Assembly: GCA_964304625.1 (NCBI GenBank)
Contig: OZ199838.1
Location: 11,718,001 to 11,782,000, forward strand
Reading direction: 5' to 3'
Source: Kudoa neothunni
Taxonomy: Eukaryota > Cnidaria
DNA: 64,000 nt
Below are positions 48,111 to 59,337 of this stretch, piece after piece (the first letter of the stretch is position 1; every line of letters begins with the position of its first letter). The translations under genes and the position numbers were made by a program. Under the pieces are notes generated by a model. It was not told where the DNA came from. It saw nothing but the letters and a program-made list of their open reading frames with translations, and did no database searches.

Positions 48111-48906
48111 TTAACCTTCGAAATAAAATGGGGTAGATTTTTACCCGAAGTGAATTTTGCCAACAATATTATAGCGTATTAATGGAGCATAACTACTCTC
48201 CAGTGTTTGTAATATTTTATCTTTATCAAGGCTTTCAGAAAAATTAATTAAAATTTTTTTTGCCTTGTACCAAAAAAGTTAATGTAAAAACACCTTCCAA
48301 ATAAAATTGGGTAGAAATCTACCCCACATTTTTCTTTCATAAAATTATTTAAAATTTTGATAAATGTCATTTTTAAAATTTTAAGGAAATTCTCTCGAGT
48401 GAATAATGAATAAATAACGAAACATCATACATGCAATGCCCGCGAGCGTGTGTGTGCGTGCGCATCAGTTATATAAGCATGTCATCCTTTCCTGAATACT
48501 AGGATAGCTGCTTATTCTCTCATTAGTCTTATACTATTTATTTAAAATACGATGGCTCTTCCTCAGTCTGCTTAGTTCTGCGTTGTTTAAAATATGATAA
48601 ATTAATTAGCATCCGTTATGAAACTTGAATTAAATATTAAAATTAAAAAACGCGCAAATATACATACAAATACAATCACACTCCAAAGAAGCTTAACATC
48701 TAAATATGCGCGCATGCGCATGAAGATAGAATATGACTTTAATTATTGGTCATTTGTTCAAAATTTACTTGGCGGATTTTCCTCATATTTTGTTAGACAA
48801 TGCTGACTTCCATTTGAGACAATTTTATTAAATTAAAAACGTGGAGTCGATTTCTACCCCATTTTTATTTGGAGGGAGTAAATTTTTCAGCTACATAGAA
48901 GGTTAA
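48111..48906. mobile_element. Non-autonomous piggyBac-like element, TTAA borders
   Basis: TTAA at 48111-48114 is followed by CCTTCGAAATAAAATGGGGT, then AGATTTTTACCC. The right end, reverse-complemented from TTAA at 48903-48906, begins CCTTC and then carries CAAATAAAAATGGGGTAGA further in. A third internal copy of the motif (CCTTCCAAATAAAATTGGGT) sits at about 48,293. TTAA duplication and CCYT-type ends are the piggyBac hallmarks. No transposase frame, about 788 bases. Confidence 0.65.
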
Positions 48907-50764
48907 ACTAAACCATGTCCGTTATTCGACAGTCGAAACTGAATGAATAAAATTCTACGCAATCATGTGATTAATTATTCTTAAAAAGATATTTTAAATT
49001 TATTTTCACTAATATTGTTATTAACAGCTTAATTCTTGTAATAGGCAATGCAGCAGTCGGTCAGCATTCGCGGTGAATTATTCCATTTCTTACCAAATCA
49101 CGTGACTCTATAAAAAAATAATTTGGTGTCATATCGGTCATTACCTTATGTGTAGTAACTTCTATATTTATATAATAGAATTTTTTCGGTAATTAGTTTG
49201 TTAGAAACAGGTTAAACGAAATTAACGTTGATGAAAAATTTTAAAGTGTCACTAATATGCAAATCCAAAAAATCATTTTGTGAATTAGCTATGCTACATT
49301 TATTTTTGTATTTAACATATCAAAAAGTCCTAGGAAATTTTAATACAATTAAAGAATTTGTATATACAATATTTTTAGAGTTTAAAACAAAATAAATATC
49401 AAATAACATAAATGTAAAAAATTTAAGCATAATTTGGGATGAAATTATAAAGTACTTATTAATTTACGATAAATAAATTTACGAACAAAATTTATATACT
49501 AAACATAATTGTATCTGTTATAAATATAGAATTATATTGTTATTATTTTTATTGTTCACGGGATAGCAAGTGATATTTCAAAATCTGAAAACATCCTCGA
49601 ATGATCTGGCCATCTTTTGTGTTAAATGAGAGGAGTAAAAAGAGAAACATTAATAAAATCAATTAAATTAAGTTAAACATATTTTTCCATAAGATTAATT
49701 GTTCCCATGTATCACGTTAACGTATATTCCTTCCAATAATTCTATTTTATTTCAAAGAATTTTATAAGTTTACAACTATAATAATAAACGTAGTTATTGT
49801 TATAATGAAAGTAACGCTTTAAAAGATCATTTTAACATAAAACTCATCTTAAGCACAATATAGCATGAAGTGTGTTTTTACTAATCTCGGCTTATCCCCT
49901 AAGATTGATGCGGATTACAGAATTCTATTTTTACTTTAAATTATGTTACTTTCCTTAATATTATGTATCATTGTTTTAAAGTAAAACTAAAATTTAATAA
50001 CAAAATGTTAAAGTCTGTTTCTAAAAGTACCGTGCTTCCCGGAAATTAAACCTACCTCAAAAATAAGACCTATTAAAAAACTCGAAATCCGGATATTCTG
50101 GATTATATAAAAAATATCTTTAACCATGTAATTTATTTGGTAGTTAATGATAATAAAAATTTTAAAGATAAGATATTCATTAACATGTATATTTTTAGAG
50201 TTGATCGTCATTATATCTTCGTTGTAAACGAAAAATAAATATTCTCATCATGTTATACCTTCTACATTGTATTTCTTACAGTAAAAACATTATTGTGTTT
50301 ATTCAACAAAAAAAGTTGTTTTTAACTCGGTTATATGAGCTAAATAATGCATATGAAGTTTTTTCTGTTACAAATATAAAACTTACCATGAAAATAAGAA
50401 TTAATGCCCATAATAAGCCAAAATTATAAGACTCGTCTTATTTTAAGGATACACGGTATTTCAATTATTTACGCTAAAACATTTAAGGTATTCGTGCAGT
50501 TACGGAGGTTCTACTATATGATATATTAAAGGTACCAAAACTGATATACAATGACTTACGACCCGTAAGTAATATTGCAATAAAACGTAAAATAATTAAT
50601 ATATAGAAAATTTAATTTTTACTTTATAAACTTTATAACAAAAGTAACATATTGCTTCAGTTTGGCTTTAGAAAAATTAAAATATCAATAGTTTTTATGC
50701 ATTTTATGGCTCGTGCTGAATGATTTCTTTTCATAACGACGAAGATTAAGGCTTGTGCGTCAAC

Positions 50765-50816
50765 ATAATATTTTGTAATTTCAACTGTCCCATAAGTTGA
50801 AATTACAAAATATTAT
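50765..50816. repeat. Perfect 22-base inverted repeat, 8-base loop
   Basis: ATAATATTTTGTAATTTCAA (plus CT) at 50765-50786 is exactly mirrored at 50795-50816 around GTCCCATA. Perfect symmetry suggests a recent origin or selection; function unknown. It is not followed by a T-rich tract that would suggest a terminator. Confidence 0.8.
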
Positions 50817-51836
50817 CAAAAAGTGGCGAATAAATCAAACGTTAAATCTGAATCAATGAAGATCTGTGATGAAAAAATAAGGTCTGCCTTGAATACTATT
50901 ATAACTATTTAAATTGGTTGTTTTAATATTATAACGATTGTTCTATTCGAAAGTAATAAAAACTTTCAAAGGGAAAATGTGGATTTTGATCTACAAATGG
51001 AAGAATGGATTGAACTGACGAGAGAAAAATAGATAGAATATTCTCAATATGTTTTTATTAGTAAAACTAATGAATTCCTTATGATGCCTCAAAATCAACA
51101 TCTGTATCTATTCTATTGGTTGGTTTATGATTTAAAACAAAGATTTAACATTTCGCATAATACATTTTTAGTGAATCTTCAGCTTCATATCGTGTTCTAT
51201 TTCAAATTAATTCAAATATTAAACTAAATAAGTATTCTAGTTGGTCAAAATACATCTCAATTTTTAAATTTTTTGTTCGGTTTCGCATGCGCAAAGTTAC
51301 GTGTCGTGCGTGCGTAATGGATTTGATTTCCCTTTTGATTACGCTCGACCCATAAGTCACTCTATGTGAATTTTTTAGATCTAATGATTAATAAATGTCT
51401 ATCATTATTTGTCGATATTATTGGCACATAAGTAATCCAGATTATGTAACCGTAATATACTACAGTAAAAAATCAATTTAACCTAACACCCTCGGACCAA
51501 GAAACGCGCCTGCGCATTTATTTTAGAAAAAATTGACACTTAATAATAATTAAATTGCGTTTATAAAGACTTGTTAACTATACATTAATTGTTAAAAGAT
51601 AATTAAAACTCGAGAAACGTGTTAACATCATAAAAATATTTTTTAAAAAAGTTCTGATTTGATGGGTCTACTATGAAGTAATTTCAACGGTAGCATCAAT
51701 AGATAATTAATAAAATTCGATTTTTGAATGTTAGACCTTTTTTTAAAACAACGAAACCCTCCACGAATCGCACATGAAGGTAAACATTTTTCTTTGGCTA
51801 ATTGATTTCTCTTGATGATTATTGTGACGACGCTTA

Positions 51837-52106
51837 CTACAATCTACCTACTTCGTGTCCACCCAATCCACTCATATACATCTTCATCAACAGAATTAAA
51901 TTGTCCTGAATGCAAATAATTTCTATTTTTAGATTCAAAAAACATTTATAGGTTTTGATTATTTTATTTTTCATCTCTAGGATGCCATTAGGAGTCGAGA
52001 TAATAGGTATTTTAAAACGTGATACAGTGACAGTTTTTGGGTCATTAGATAGGAGACTTTCATAATAATAAGTAATATTGTACTTTTCAGCAATAGGTAT
52101 AGTCAT
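51837..52106 (-). CDS. Hypothetical protein, possibly a spliced gene fragment
   Basis: An ATG-started 89-codon frame. The first half (ITYYYESLLSNDPKTVTVSR, FKIPIISTPNGILE) has balanced composition unlike the low-complexity frames around it; the second half (KNKIIKTYKCFLNLKIEII) looks intronic. After an internal TTTGCATTCAG acceptor the other frame reads QFNSVDEDVYEWIGWTRSR then stop, a plausible C-terminus. I could not join the two in phase and do not recognise the family. Confidence 0.3.
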   Translation of the reverse strand: MTIPIAEKYNITYYYESLLSNDPKTVTVSRFKIPIISTPNGILEMKNKIIKTYKCFLNLKIEIICIQDNLILLMKMYMSGLGGHEVGRL

Positions 52107-52634
52107 AGGAGTTTTTTGGCAATAAATATTGGCTTAACTAAATAATAAACAAGAAGTACTCGCAAAAAAGTGAGTGAAATCAGCCAATCACGTGACTTTT
52201 AGTTACATTATTTTGCAACTTTTTAAAATAATTTGTATAAAAATTTTGATTTAAATATTATAAAAAACATATTATATAAACAATGAACCGAATAAATAAC
52301 TAAATAAATAAATACACTCACTGATTTTTATGAATTAATCTCACTAAAGTGGTATTTAAGCTTAGAAGAAGTGGAGGTAAATTCAGGTATTGATCTTATC
52401 AATATTTCAAAATAGGTTCCCTGAAATACTTAGACATTTATCACTTGTTTTTGTTTCCTCTGTAGAAGTGGCGTTAATGTGCCGATGTAGTATCCACCGT
52501 GATATATGATTCTAATGAGACAAGCGGTTAAATGAACCAAAAAGTGTATATTATAATAAACAAAAAAATACACAGAAAACATAAAAATTACAGAAAATAT
52601 ATAGAGTTTATAATGATAAAAAATTAATCAGCTA
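52107..52634. other. Short intergenic stretch
   Basis: AT-rich sequence between the hypothetical frame and the SLC10A7 3' end. I see no gene or repeat in it. Confidence 0.5.
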
Positions 52635-53790
52635 TTACGGCTGGCTTTGTAATGAACAATCACTAGAATTTGGGGTCTTCTTTTTAAAATTTACGAACAA
52701 TTGTGCTATAATAGGTTGAAGTGCGGATCCCACCAAAATTTGTATTGGTTCAAAGAGCATAAGCGGCAGAGTGATCTCGGCTCGATTAACGGCCAATGAA
52801 AAATCGCGACCACTACTCAACAATGATTGGATAATAACCATGCCAGTACTGAGCGACTTTAAGCTGGAAGAATAGACAACAGCGTACATGTCTTTGGAAT
52901 CAGCGGAATCGATCATGAAGTAAACACCAACCATATACACGAATAAAATCATCACTGACTGGCATAACACAATTGAAAAAACCAACAACAACACCGATCT
53001 CGCACCGAACGACAGCCAATCTTGATGTTGGAACATATCGAGGAACAACATAAACAGAATGCATAAAAGTAGAATTTTGTTAATGTGAGATAGTTGGTTG
53101 CGATAGTCGGTATCAACGAGAAATCGATTCAATTTTTGAGAAAGCAATTTTCCCACAATCAAAGGTAATATAATGGTGATAAATATGTGAGAAACAGTAT
53201 CCAATAGATCGTGTTGTGGAACATCCATAGCATTCAACAAGAATCTATGCAACAGCAGCGGAGAGAGGACTATTCCGACAAAATTTCCAACAATAGAGTT
53301 CACTATAGCAGCAGGTTCATTTCCATTGATACTTTGGGTCAAAATAACTCCCGCTGAAATAGGAGGTGGCATAAAACACACCATCTAAATATTAATAATG
53401 TGAGTGATTCATGGAGAGACATTTAAATGGTTGAAATTCCAAATAAACACTCACCACAAAGCCCAACAATAAGTTTTTATTGAAATCGATTAAGGTCATA
53501 AAATATCCAATGACAACACCAATTAAAGGATACACAACAAAGCTACAAAATAATGTAACCGAGGTCAAGTGGAAGTATTTCTCAATACTATCCAATTTGT
53601 CTATTGGGATCATTATCCCACATATAAAAAATATGCAAAAAATAATGGCATTAACAATAAAATGAGTTGTTTCTGAATTTAAGACGACCAGGTGATATTT
53701 CCCCAGTACAAAAGATAACACAATACAACAGCCTAGAAGAATGTTGAACAAATATCTGTTCATTGTTTTATTATGTGAGTGCGTGCGCAT
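52635..53790 (-). CDS. SLC10A7: SLC10A7-type membrane transporter
   Basis: SBF/bile-acid-transporter-like protein of the Golgi and plasma membrane; human SLC10A7 is linked to calcium handling and glycosylation, with no bile acid transport shown. Two exons: from ATG 53790 to the GTG|GTGAGT donor near 53,452, then 53384-52635, both joining in phase 0 to read LLLGFVMVCFMPPPISAGVI. The MPPPxSxxVILT block and GNEPAAIVNSIVGNFVGIVLSPLLL are the family signature (human MPPPVSSAVILT, GNEAAAIFNS). About ten hydrophobic segments are visible, and the SSSLKSLSTGM and LFEPIQILVGSALQP blocks match the human C-terminal helices. The tail is short and polar. Length of about 360 residues is normal for the family. 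Confidence 0.9.
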
Positions 53791-54953
53791 ATATGAACAT
53801 TATGGTATAATGCGTTGTCCCCCAGATCCACAGATAATTATTTATAGTGATTTATGTATACAAAAGATAGCAATTTTTAGAATCATGTAATGAAATTTAT
53901 TAGCATTAGATTTTTTTATAATACCTCTGATACAGTATTATACAGTGCTACATACGATAATATCCTAGCATGTCTAAGTAAGGATTTACTCAAAAATAAC
54001 CCATTTGAGCAGTTAATAATCTGGGACTAGTTCGAATATGATGTATGTTGTTTTTATTTACTGGTGACTGAACTACGCAAATAATTCGAGCGGAAGAGTA
54101 TGATGAGAGTTCAGTATATGTGAGCGGGTCATCCATCACCTAAAGTTTTATTTGTGAAAGACCAAAAATTAGAAAATCGGCTATATTAAACTGTTGAGAC
54201 ACTGAGGACTAATTTTCTATAATATAATCTTAATAAGTGAGGATTGCCGAGAAATCTGAAAGATTTTTCCAATAAAACGAAAAGAGAAATTAATTGTTTA
54301 ATAACAAAATGCAGTAAGATCTCGATATGATGCCACTTTTACTTAATCCAAATAAGCTATGCATTGAAAAGACTTTAGGAGAGAAAAGTGGCTATTATTG
54401 ATTATTGACACGGTAAATAATATTCAGGTATCAGTAGTCTTGACAATATTTAATTATTTCTGCCTCATAAGAGCGAAAAGGCGGATCAGAAATAGTTAAA
54501 TCTGTATACTGATTTTGAGTAAGAGTTGTGGAGATTAAAAGTTGTCTTCGAGCAGGTGTACACACAGTTTAGGATTAAAATTTACCGTGCAAATAGTCTT
54601 TGCCTTTATATCAAAATATGTATAGATAAATTCTATTATCTTGACTTCGATTTTTGATAGTTGGGTAAAAATTTATGAATAATTGTTATGATAAATGATG
54701 CTCTATTTTCATCGTACTTCATAAACTATTCAAATTCTCTGAAATCCGATTGTTGTCGATTATGACAAAATTTTTTATAATTTTAGTTTTATTGATACAA
54801 AAGTCAATTCTCATTCTTTCAATTAATTTAAGTTGATAATAACGGATGATTATAAACTTGTCGACAGGTGTTAATGACGCATGCAATCACACCCTTATTT
54901 TCTGATGTCACCCCGAATCGTACCGAATATTTAAAACCAACGTTACCTACAGA
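53791..54953. other. Intergenic between divergent SLC10A7 and the Tim23-like gene
   Basis: AT-rich, without genes. Holds one full copy of the dispersed MITE family (54388-54606) preceded by a Tigger-like CTCGATAT motif at 54,310. Confidence 0.55.
54388..54606 (+). mobile_element. Best-preserved copy of the dispersed MITE family
   Basis: The left end AGTGGCTATTATTG, ATTATTGACACGGTAAATAA and the reverse complement of the right end (GACTATTTGCACGGTAAATT) form imperfect inverted termini about 218 bases apart. Internal blocks (GACAATATTTAATTATTTC, GAGTAAGAGTTGTGG, TTTAGGATTAAAATTTACCG) match the copies at 436, 9483 (reverse) and 19965. Confidence 0.6.
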
Positions 54954-55766
54954 ATGGCTGAGGAGGGAAGTATGTTATTTGAATAGTATTATTTTTAATG
55001 GAGTTTAGGCATTTTTGATATATTCAGAGTTGATAATGAGCAGAAAGTAGCTATTTTATCACGAGACATGACTGTTTATGAGTTTTGTGTAGCGAACATC
55101 TTACGATCAAGCTGCTCAATCAAGAAACACCTACAATACAAATGGACCTAGTGTTTTTGAAAGGACAGCTAGGACAATGGGGAAAACATTTCTAACGAGT
55201 GATTTCAACTGTAGGTTTTGTTCAACGATTTTTGTTGATCAACTTAGGCATGGCAATTGGAGCCAGTTGGGGCGCACTTCAAGCCTTACCTGCTGCACCC
55301 AAACATTCAGCTCCTCTACGATGGTATTTTCGCTTAATTAACACACATCACCCCTTCTCGTTTAGGACAGTTCAATCTTCCATAAAAAAAGGTCACTACA
55401 CTGCCGATAGAGTCACTTCATGTGGTACGCTATTTTGATTTGATCTTCTTCTAATGCTAGAAACTATTTAGTTTTTGTCTACCTTGTGACAGATATGTTA
55501 ATGGAAGGCTCACGCGATCAGCGGGATGCTTTGAATACAATGGTTGCTGGTGGTGTCACTGGACTGCTTATGAAATCGTCTGGTACATATACACTTTTTG
55601 GATTATTTTTTGTATATTTTACATACTTTACGCCTTAGGTAATTGGAAATCAAAATTGTTTGGAGTTGTTGTGGGATCGTTTTTTGGAGGTTCGTATGGT
55701 GCCTATTTTTACGGCTTCCCGAGGAACATATTCTCTAAGAGTAGATATCGTACCACGCTATTTTAG
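54954..55766 (+). CDS. TIMM23: Tim17/22/23-family protein, probably Tim23-like
   Basis: Would be the channel subunit of the mitochondrial inner-membrane presequence translocase. Six exons, all in phase with GT-AG introns: 54954-54969, 55009-55046, 55093-55150, 55200-55434, 55472-55582, 55639-55766. After a polar N-terminus of about 40 residues, four hydrophobic Gly-rich segments follow: INLGMAIGASWGALQAL, RVTSCVFVYLVTDML, then GSRDQRDALNTMVAGGVTGL (the RGxxDxLNTxxAGxxTG motif of Tim23) and LFGVVVGSFFGGSYGAYFYG. The position of the DALN motif after the third segment favours Tim23 over Tim17. The long intermembrane-space N-terminus of Tim23 is short here, and the C-terminus is basic (SKSRYRTTLF). 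It could also be another Tim17-family protein. Confidence 0.62.
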
Positions 55767-55987
55767 ATGCAAAGTTTCGATTTTATTTGTAAATTTTGTC
55801 ATGCATGTGTTAGTCTAGAATTTTTTCTTTCCCAAAGTTTTTCATTTAGCCAGGGGTGGGAAAACTTTTTTATCTGAGGCCGCGTGGAGATAATACACTA
55901 AGGTGGGAGGTCACAACATTCAAAAATAACCTTTTATATTAACATAAAATGAAAATGAAAATAGAGCAATAGTTTTTTATTCTAAAT

Positions 55988-57140
55988 TAACGGTTCTCAG
56001 CCTAGGGAGCACGGATCCCCGAGGGGTTCGAATACGAATCAAAGGGAATCCGTGAATGATTTCAATAAAATTCGATTCCAATTTTACCGTTATTTATTAT
56101 AATTGGATGTTATTTAACATTGGTTAAATTGTTACAAATTTCGAATATAGCCTTTCTTTATTGTTGCTTATGAATATTTTATATTTATTACAGAATTAGC
56201 TTGTTATAATTTATTTTGTAAAAAAATCTTTAAAAACAAAAGTTATTCAGTTGGTTATTTGATAAAGACTCAAACTTTCTAACAAATATTTCTTAAAGTC
56301 GCAGACTATGTATGCAATAAGGATGATTACTCATTTTACACAACCTGTTGTTGCAGGACTAGATTTCAATGTTTGTTACCATACAATGAAGCTAAATCGC
56401 TTATATGCGTGTTGCTCTTTCAAATACTTTTTCAGAATTCTGTAAACTTATTGACAAAATGCAACTACAAATATCTCATTAAATATTCAAGGAATATTTT
56501 TTGTTTATGTAAAAAACAGGTTTTTTGCATTAATCTCGCTTCCATTATATTATACTTCCTTCTTTGATAACTCTTTATTTTAATAAACACTATAATTAAC
56601 AAAAATAGAAATTTTTTCGTGGATTTTACTTTTAAACATTTACCAACGTATACATAAGAATTTTAAAAATTTTATTAAAGTTTTCATTTTTAGATATTAT
56701 GTGTCATTGTCTATACTTGGTTAGATTTTTAGTTATTTATGAAAAAATAATTCATATCTTAATGCTTAAAAATTTTTAATATATATTTTAAAACAAACCT
56801 AATAGACAATTAATATACGCACTAAATATTTTAATCACATTGGAGATATCAAAAAAATAATTCAAGTTAGCCGTTTCGTTCCCATTTTTTTTCGCATCGA
56901 TAATTTTTCAAATTAAATAATTATTAAAATTATACACAATTTGAATTTTATTTGTTTCAAATAAATAATTAAACAATAAGTTGAGTCACTTTTAATCTGT
57001 CCACTAAAGAGGACAATGGGAACGAAAGAGTTAAAATATTCATGTGTATATTTGGATTATACATTAAAACAAGGTGGGGTCCGTTCTAAGTCTATTGAAC
57101 ACATTAGGGATCCCTAAGGAAAAAAGGTTTAGAACCACTG
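55988..57140. mobile_element. hAT-like non-autonomous element
   Basis: The left end reads CGGTTCTCAGCCTAGGGAG, then CACGGATCCCC; the right end, reverse-complemented, reads CAGTGGTTCTAAACC, then CCTTAGGGATCCC. CAGTGGTTCTxAACC is a common hAT terminus. The flanking 8 bases (TTCTAAAT and TTTTAAAG) match at six positions, compatible with an old 8-base target duplication. Another hAT-type end, CAGGGGTGGGAAAACTTTTT, lies outside at 55851. Confidence 0.5.
56866..57036. mobile_element. Short MITE with CGTTCCCATT ends
   Basis: GTTAGCCGTTTCGTTCCCAT at 56866 is mirrored by AATGGGAACGAAAGAGTTAA ending at 57034. The right border has TTAA, the left TTAG, consistent with a decayed TTAA target duplication. 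About 170 bases, nested within the hAT-like element. Confidence 0.55.
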
Positions 57141-57345
57141 TTTTAAAGGAAATACAATGTCAGATATGTAGTTAACTATATTGAAGATAATCTTACAATT
57201 ATTTGATCCTATAAATCATATAAAACACAACTTAAATTGATATTCATTTTCATAATTTAAAAAGTTTCATTTAGATAATTACCCAATAGAAAATGCGTAA
57301 ACACTTAGCGGTTTACGAATGTGCGCATGCCTTAACTGTTAGAAA

Positions 57346-59337
57346 ATGACCAAGTTTGGTGTGTTGAAGCATAAATCTCATATACTTAAAAATTCTGCTC
57401 TTAACCACGCCGAAGATAATGAAAACATTGAGCAACACTCAAATAACCTATCTATAAAACCAATCGTTCTCAGGAAGCCTAATCACGTAAAACCTTTGAA
57501 GATATTACATGAAGTTCAACAAGAAACCTTAAGATTGTACGAACTCAATAGATTTCAACAGAAATGCAATATTAGTGATCAACCCAAATCTTCAGAGCTA
57601 CCAAAAGATGAGTCGGAATTAAGCGATCCATCTATTCCAAGTTTTATCACTCATCTAGGCGATATAAAATCAACTAAAAGCAGTGATTTTCAAGTATTTA
57701 ACACTTTAAGAGAACAGTCACACTTGAAACTTACTGATATGATTCAACGTATTAATGGTACGCCATCAACTCTTGCTAAAATTTACGAGAATAAACGTAA
57801 AATCGAACTCTTATATGAGACATTTTTGAAATGTCGTCGTGTAATTGTACTTGACTTGGCTCAAATTGAATTTATTCTTTCTTTGTTGCCCACACAAGTT
57901 AATGAACGTATTCGCATACGTCATGGCAACTTTTACGAGCTTACAAAACTACAAATGAATAAGTGTGATGAAGTCAATGTGACTAATTTGAAAAAGCTAT
58001 ACGAAATTAGAGCTTATCTGCATCAAATTTTTGAGAGTGTGTTTATTGTTATCAGAGAAATGTCCAAAGAAAATATCTCTTCAACAGAAACTGGTGATAA
58101 ACATCCCACTGGGAAAAATGATAAAATGGAAGAATCTTCATTTGTCATCCGCAATTTAGGAATTCTTGATGTGCCTAAAGAACAAAAATTGAGCCCTAAT
58201 ACCTCTAATGTAATGGTAACTGAAACGGATTCAACCTCAACAAAGGAAGAGGAGAAAAAACCTGATCCTGTTGATCTTGATACGCTTCTATATCCCAAAT
58301 TGATGGATTACAGTTTTAGTTATCAATTTAATCGAGACGCATTGAAACAAATGCTTGATCAACTTACTGATGAGTCCAGCAAACAACAGTTTATTAGTGA
58401 AAACGGTGGAAAATCACGTCAAATATTAACTAAGGAAATCGTTGTTGAAATCAATAGACTTGGTGGTTTTGATTTACACTTGAAAACGATCCAACCCATT
58501 TTGAAACGATTGTTTTCTCGGCCTGAAGAGTTGGAACCGGAATCCAGATCATTGAACTTGATGAAAAATTGGGGCGCATTTCAATACTATTGTGAAAATC
58601 TAATTGATGCGGTGAAAAAGTTGTTCTATACTCCTATCCCGGATCGTGATATTGTCACGCCAGTGTTGTCTCATTATATGGCATCATTAGCTATCTGCAA
58701 TCCATACTTCCGTGTCTATGTTCAGTATTTTATAGTGGATATTAGTGAATTTTATCTTCTTGAAATGGAATCGAATGAACGTAAGTATATCAAATGTTGG
58801 CGCGTGTATTAATTATCTTTATATTCAGCTAAAAAATCGCATATGGATACAATGAAATTGGATCGACTGGACAACATCTATCACTTTATGGCATATTTGT
58901 ACTTGACCCCATCTGGAGTTGGTTTGAGTGAGAAAGTACAACTAACATGTTTTGGGGTAAGAAATGCTTGGTATGTGTTGGCTAGAGTAGCCAATTCTGA
59001 TTCACCTTATGTTGAACTCAAAGTTGTAATTGTTTATCGTTTCTTGCAAATCTGTGGATTTGCAATGATGGTGTTCTATCAGAACCAATTTGTCAAACTG
59101 CTCAACTATATTATTGTGCATTGTATGCCCAAATGGAAAAAAAGTTTACCAGACACGGCCTATCCTTTCTTCATTAGGCTTCATGATCTCATCAATGAGG
59201 CCTGTATGACTGGAATATTCGATAGACCAAAGTATCTCAATAAGAAGATCTTCCCCTACCTCAATCGGACCAATATTCCAAAGTTCAATGATAGGGAGTT
59301 GTTTTGTATTCGCAACTATAGACTTATGTATGATTAA
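57346..59337 (+). CDS. GLE1: GLE1, mRNA export factor
   Basis: GLE1 binds inositol hexakisphosphate and activates the DEAD-box ATPase DDX19/Dbp5 at the nuclear pore to release exported mRNPs. Two exons, 57346-58780 and 58829-59337, separated by a 48-base GTAAGT...TTCAG intron and in phase, give 647 residues. The C-terminal HEAT-like domain is recognisable: MASLAICNPYFRVYVQYFI, FMAYLYLTPS, then NAWYVLARVANSDSP and FLQICGFAMMVFYQNQFVKL, matching human [20 protein letters not shown]. The N-terminal region is charged with an acidic central stretch (STKEEEKKPDP), and much less conserved. Length is close to human GLE1 (698). No clear nucleoporin-binding motif is visible at the N-terminus. Confidence 0.86.

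Larger units (their letters stand above)
47408..51836. other. AT-rich intergenic region with a piggyBac-like element
   Basis: No gene supported. Contains the TTAA-bordered element at 48111-48906 and a perfect hairpin at 50765-50816. Short frames at 47978-48166, 48618-48806 and 50008-50211 lack motifs. Confidence 0.55.
55767..57345. other. Intergenic region built of nested transposon remnants
   Basis: No gene supported; a 64-codon frame at 56373-56567 has no motif. Holds a hAT-type end at 55851, a hAT-like element (55988-57140) and a TTAA-type MITE nested in it (56866-57036). Confidence 0.55.

Noticed and set aside
47408-51836. CRISPR arrays, rRNA or complete tRNA genes
   Set aside because: None seen here or elsewhere in the window; only tRNA-like fragments near 24,911 and 31,351, neither with a full cloverleaf.
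55150-55215. A 16-base micro-intron in the Tim23-like gene
   Set aside because: A normal 49-base intron (55151-55199) with GT and AG ends and correct phase explains the frame change.
57346-59337. A 164-codon frame at 58843-59337 as a separate gene
   Set aside because: It joins in phase to the upstream 488-codon frame through a 48-base GTAAGT...TTCAG intron and completes the GLE1 C-terminal domain.
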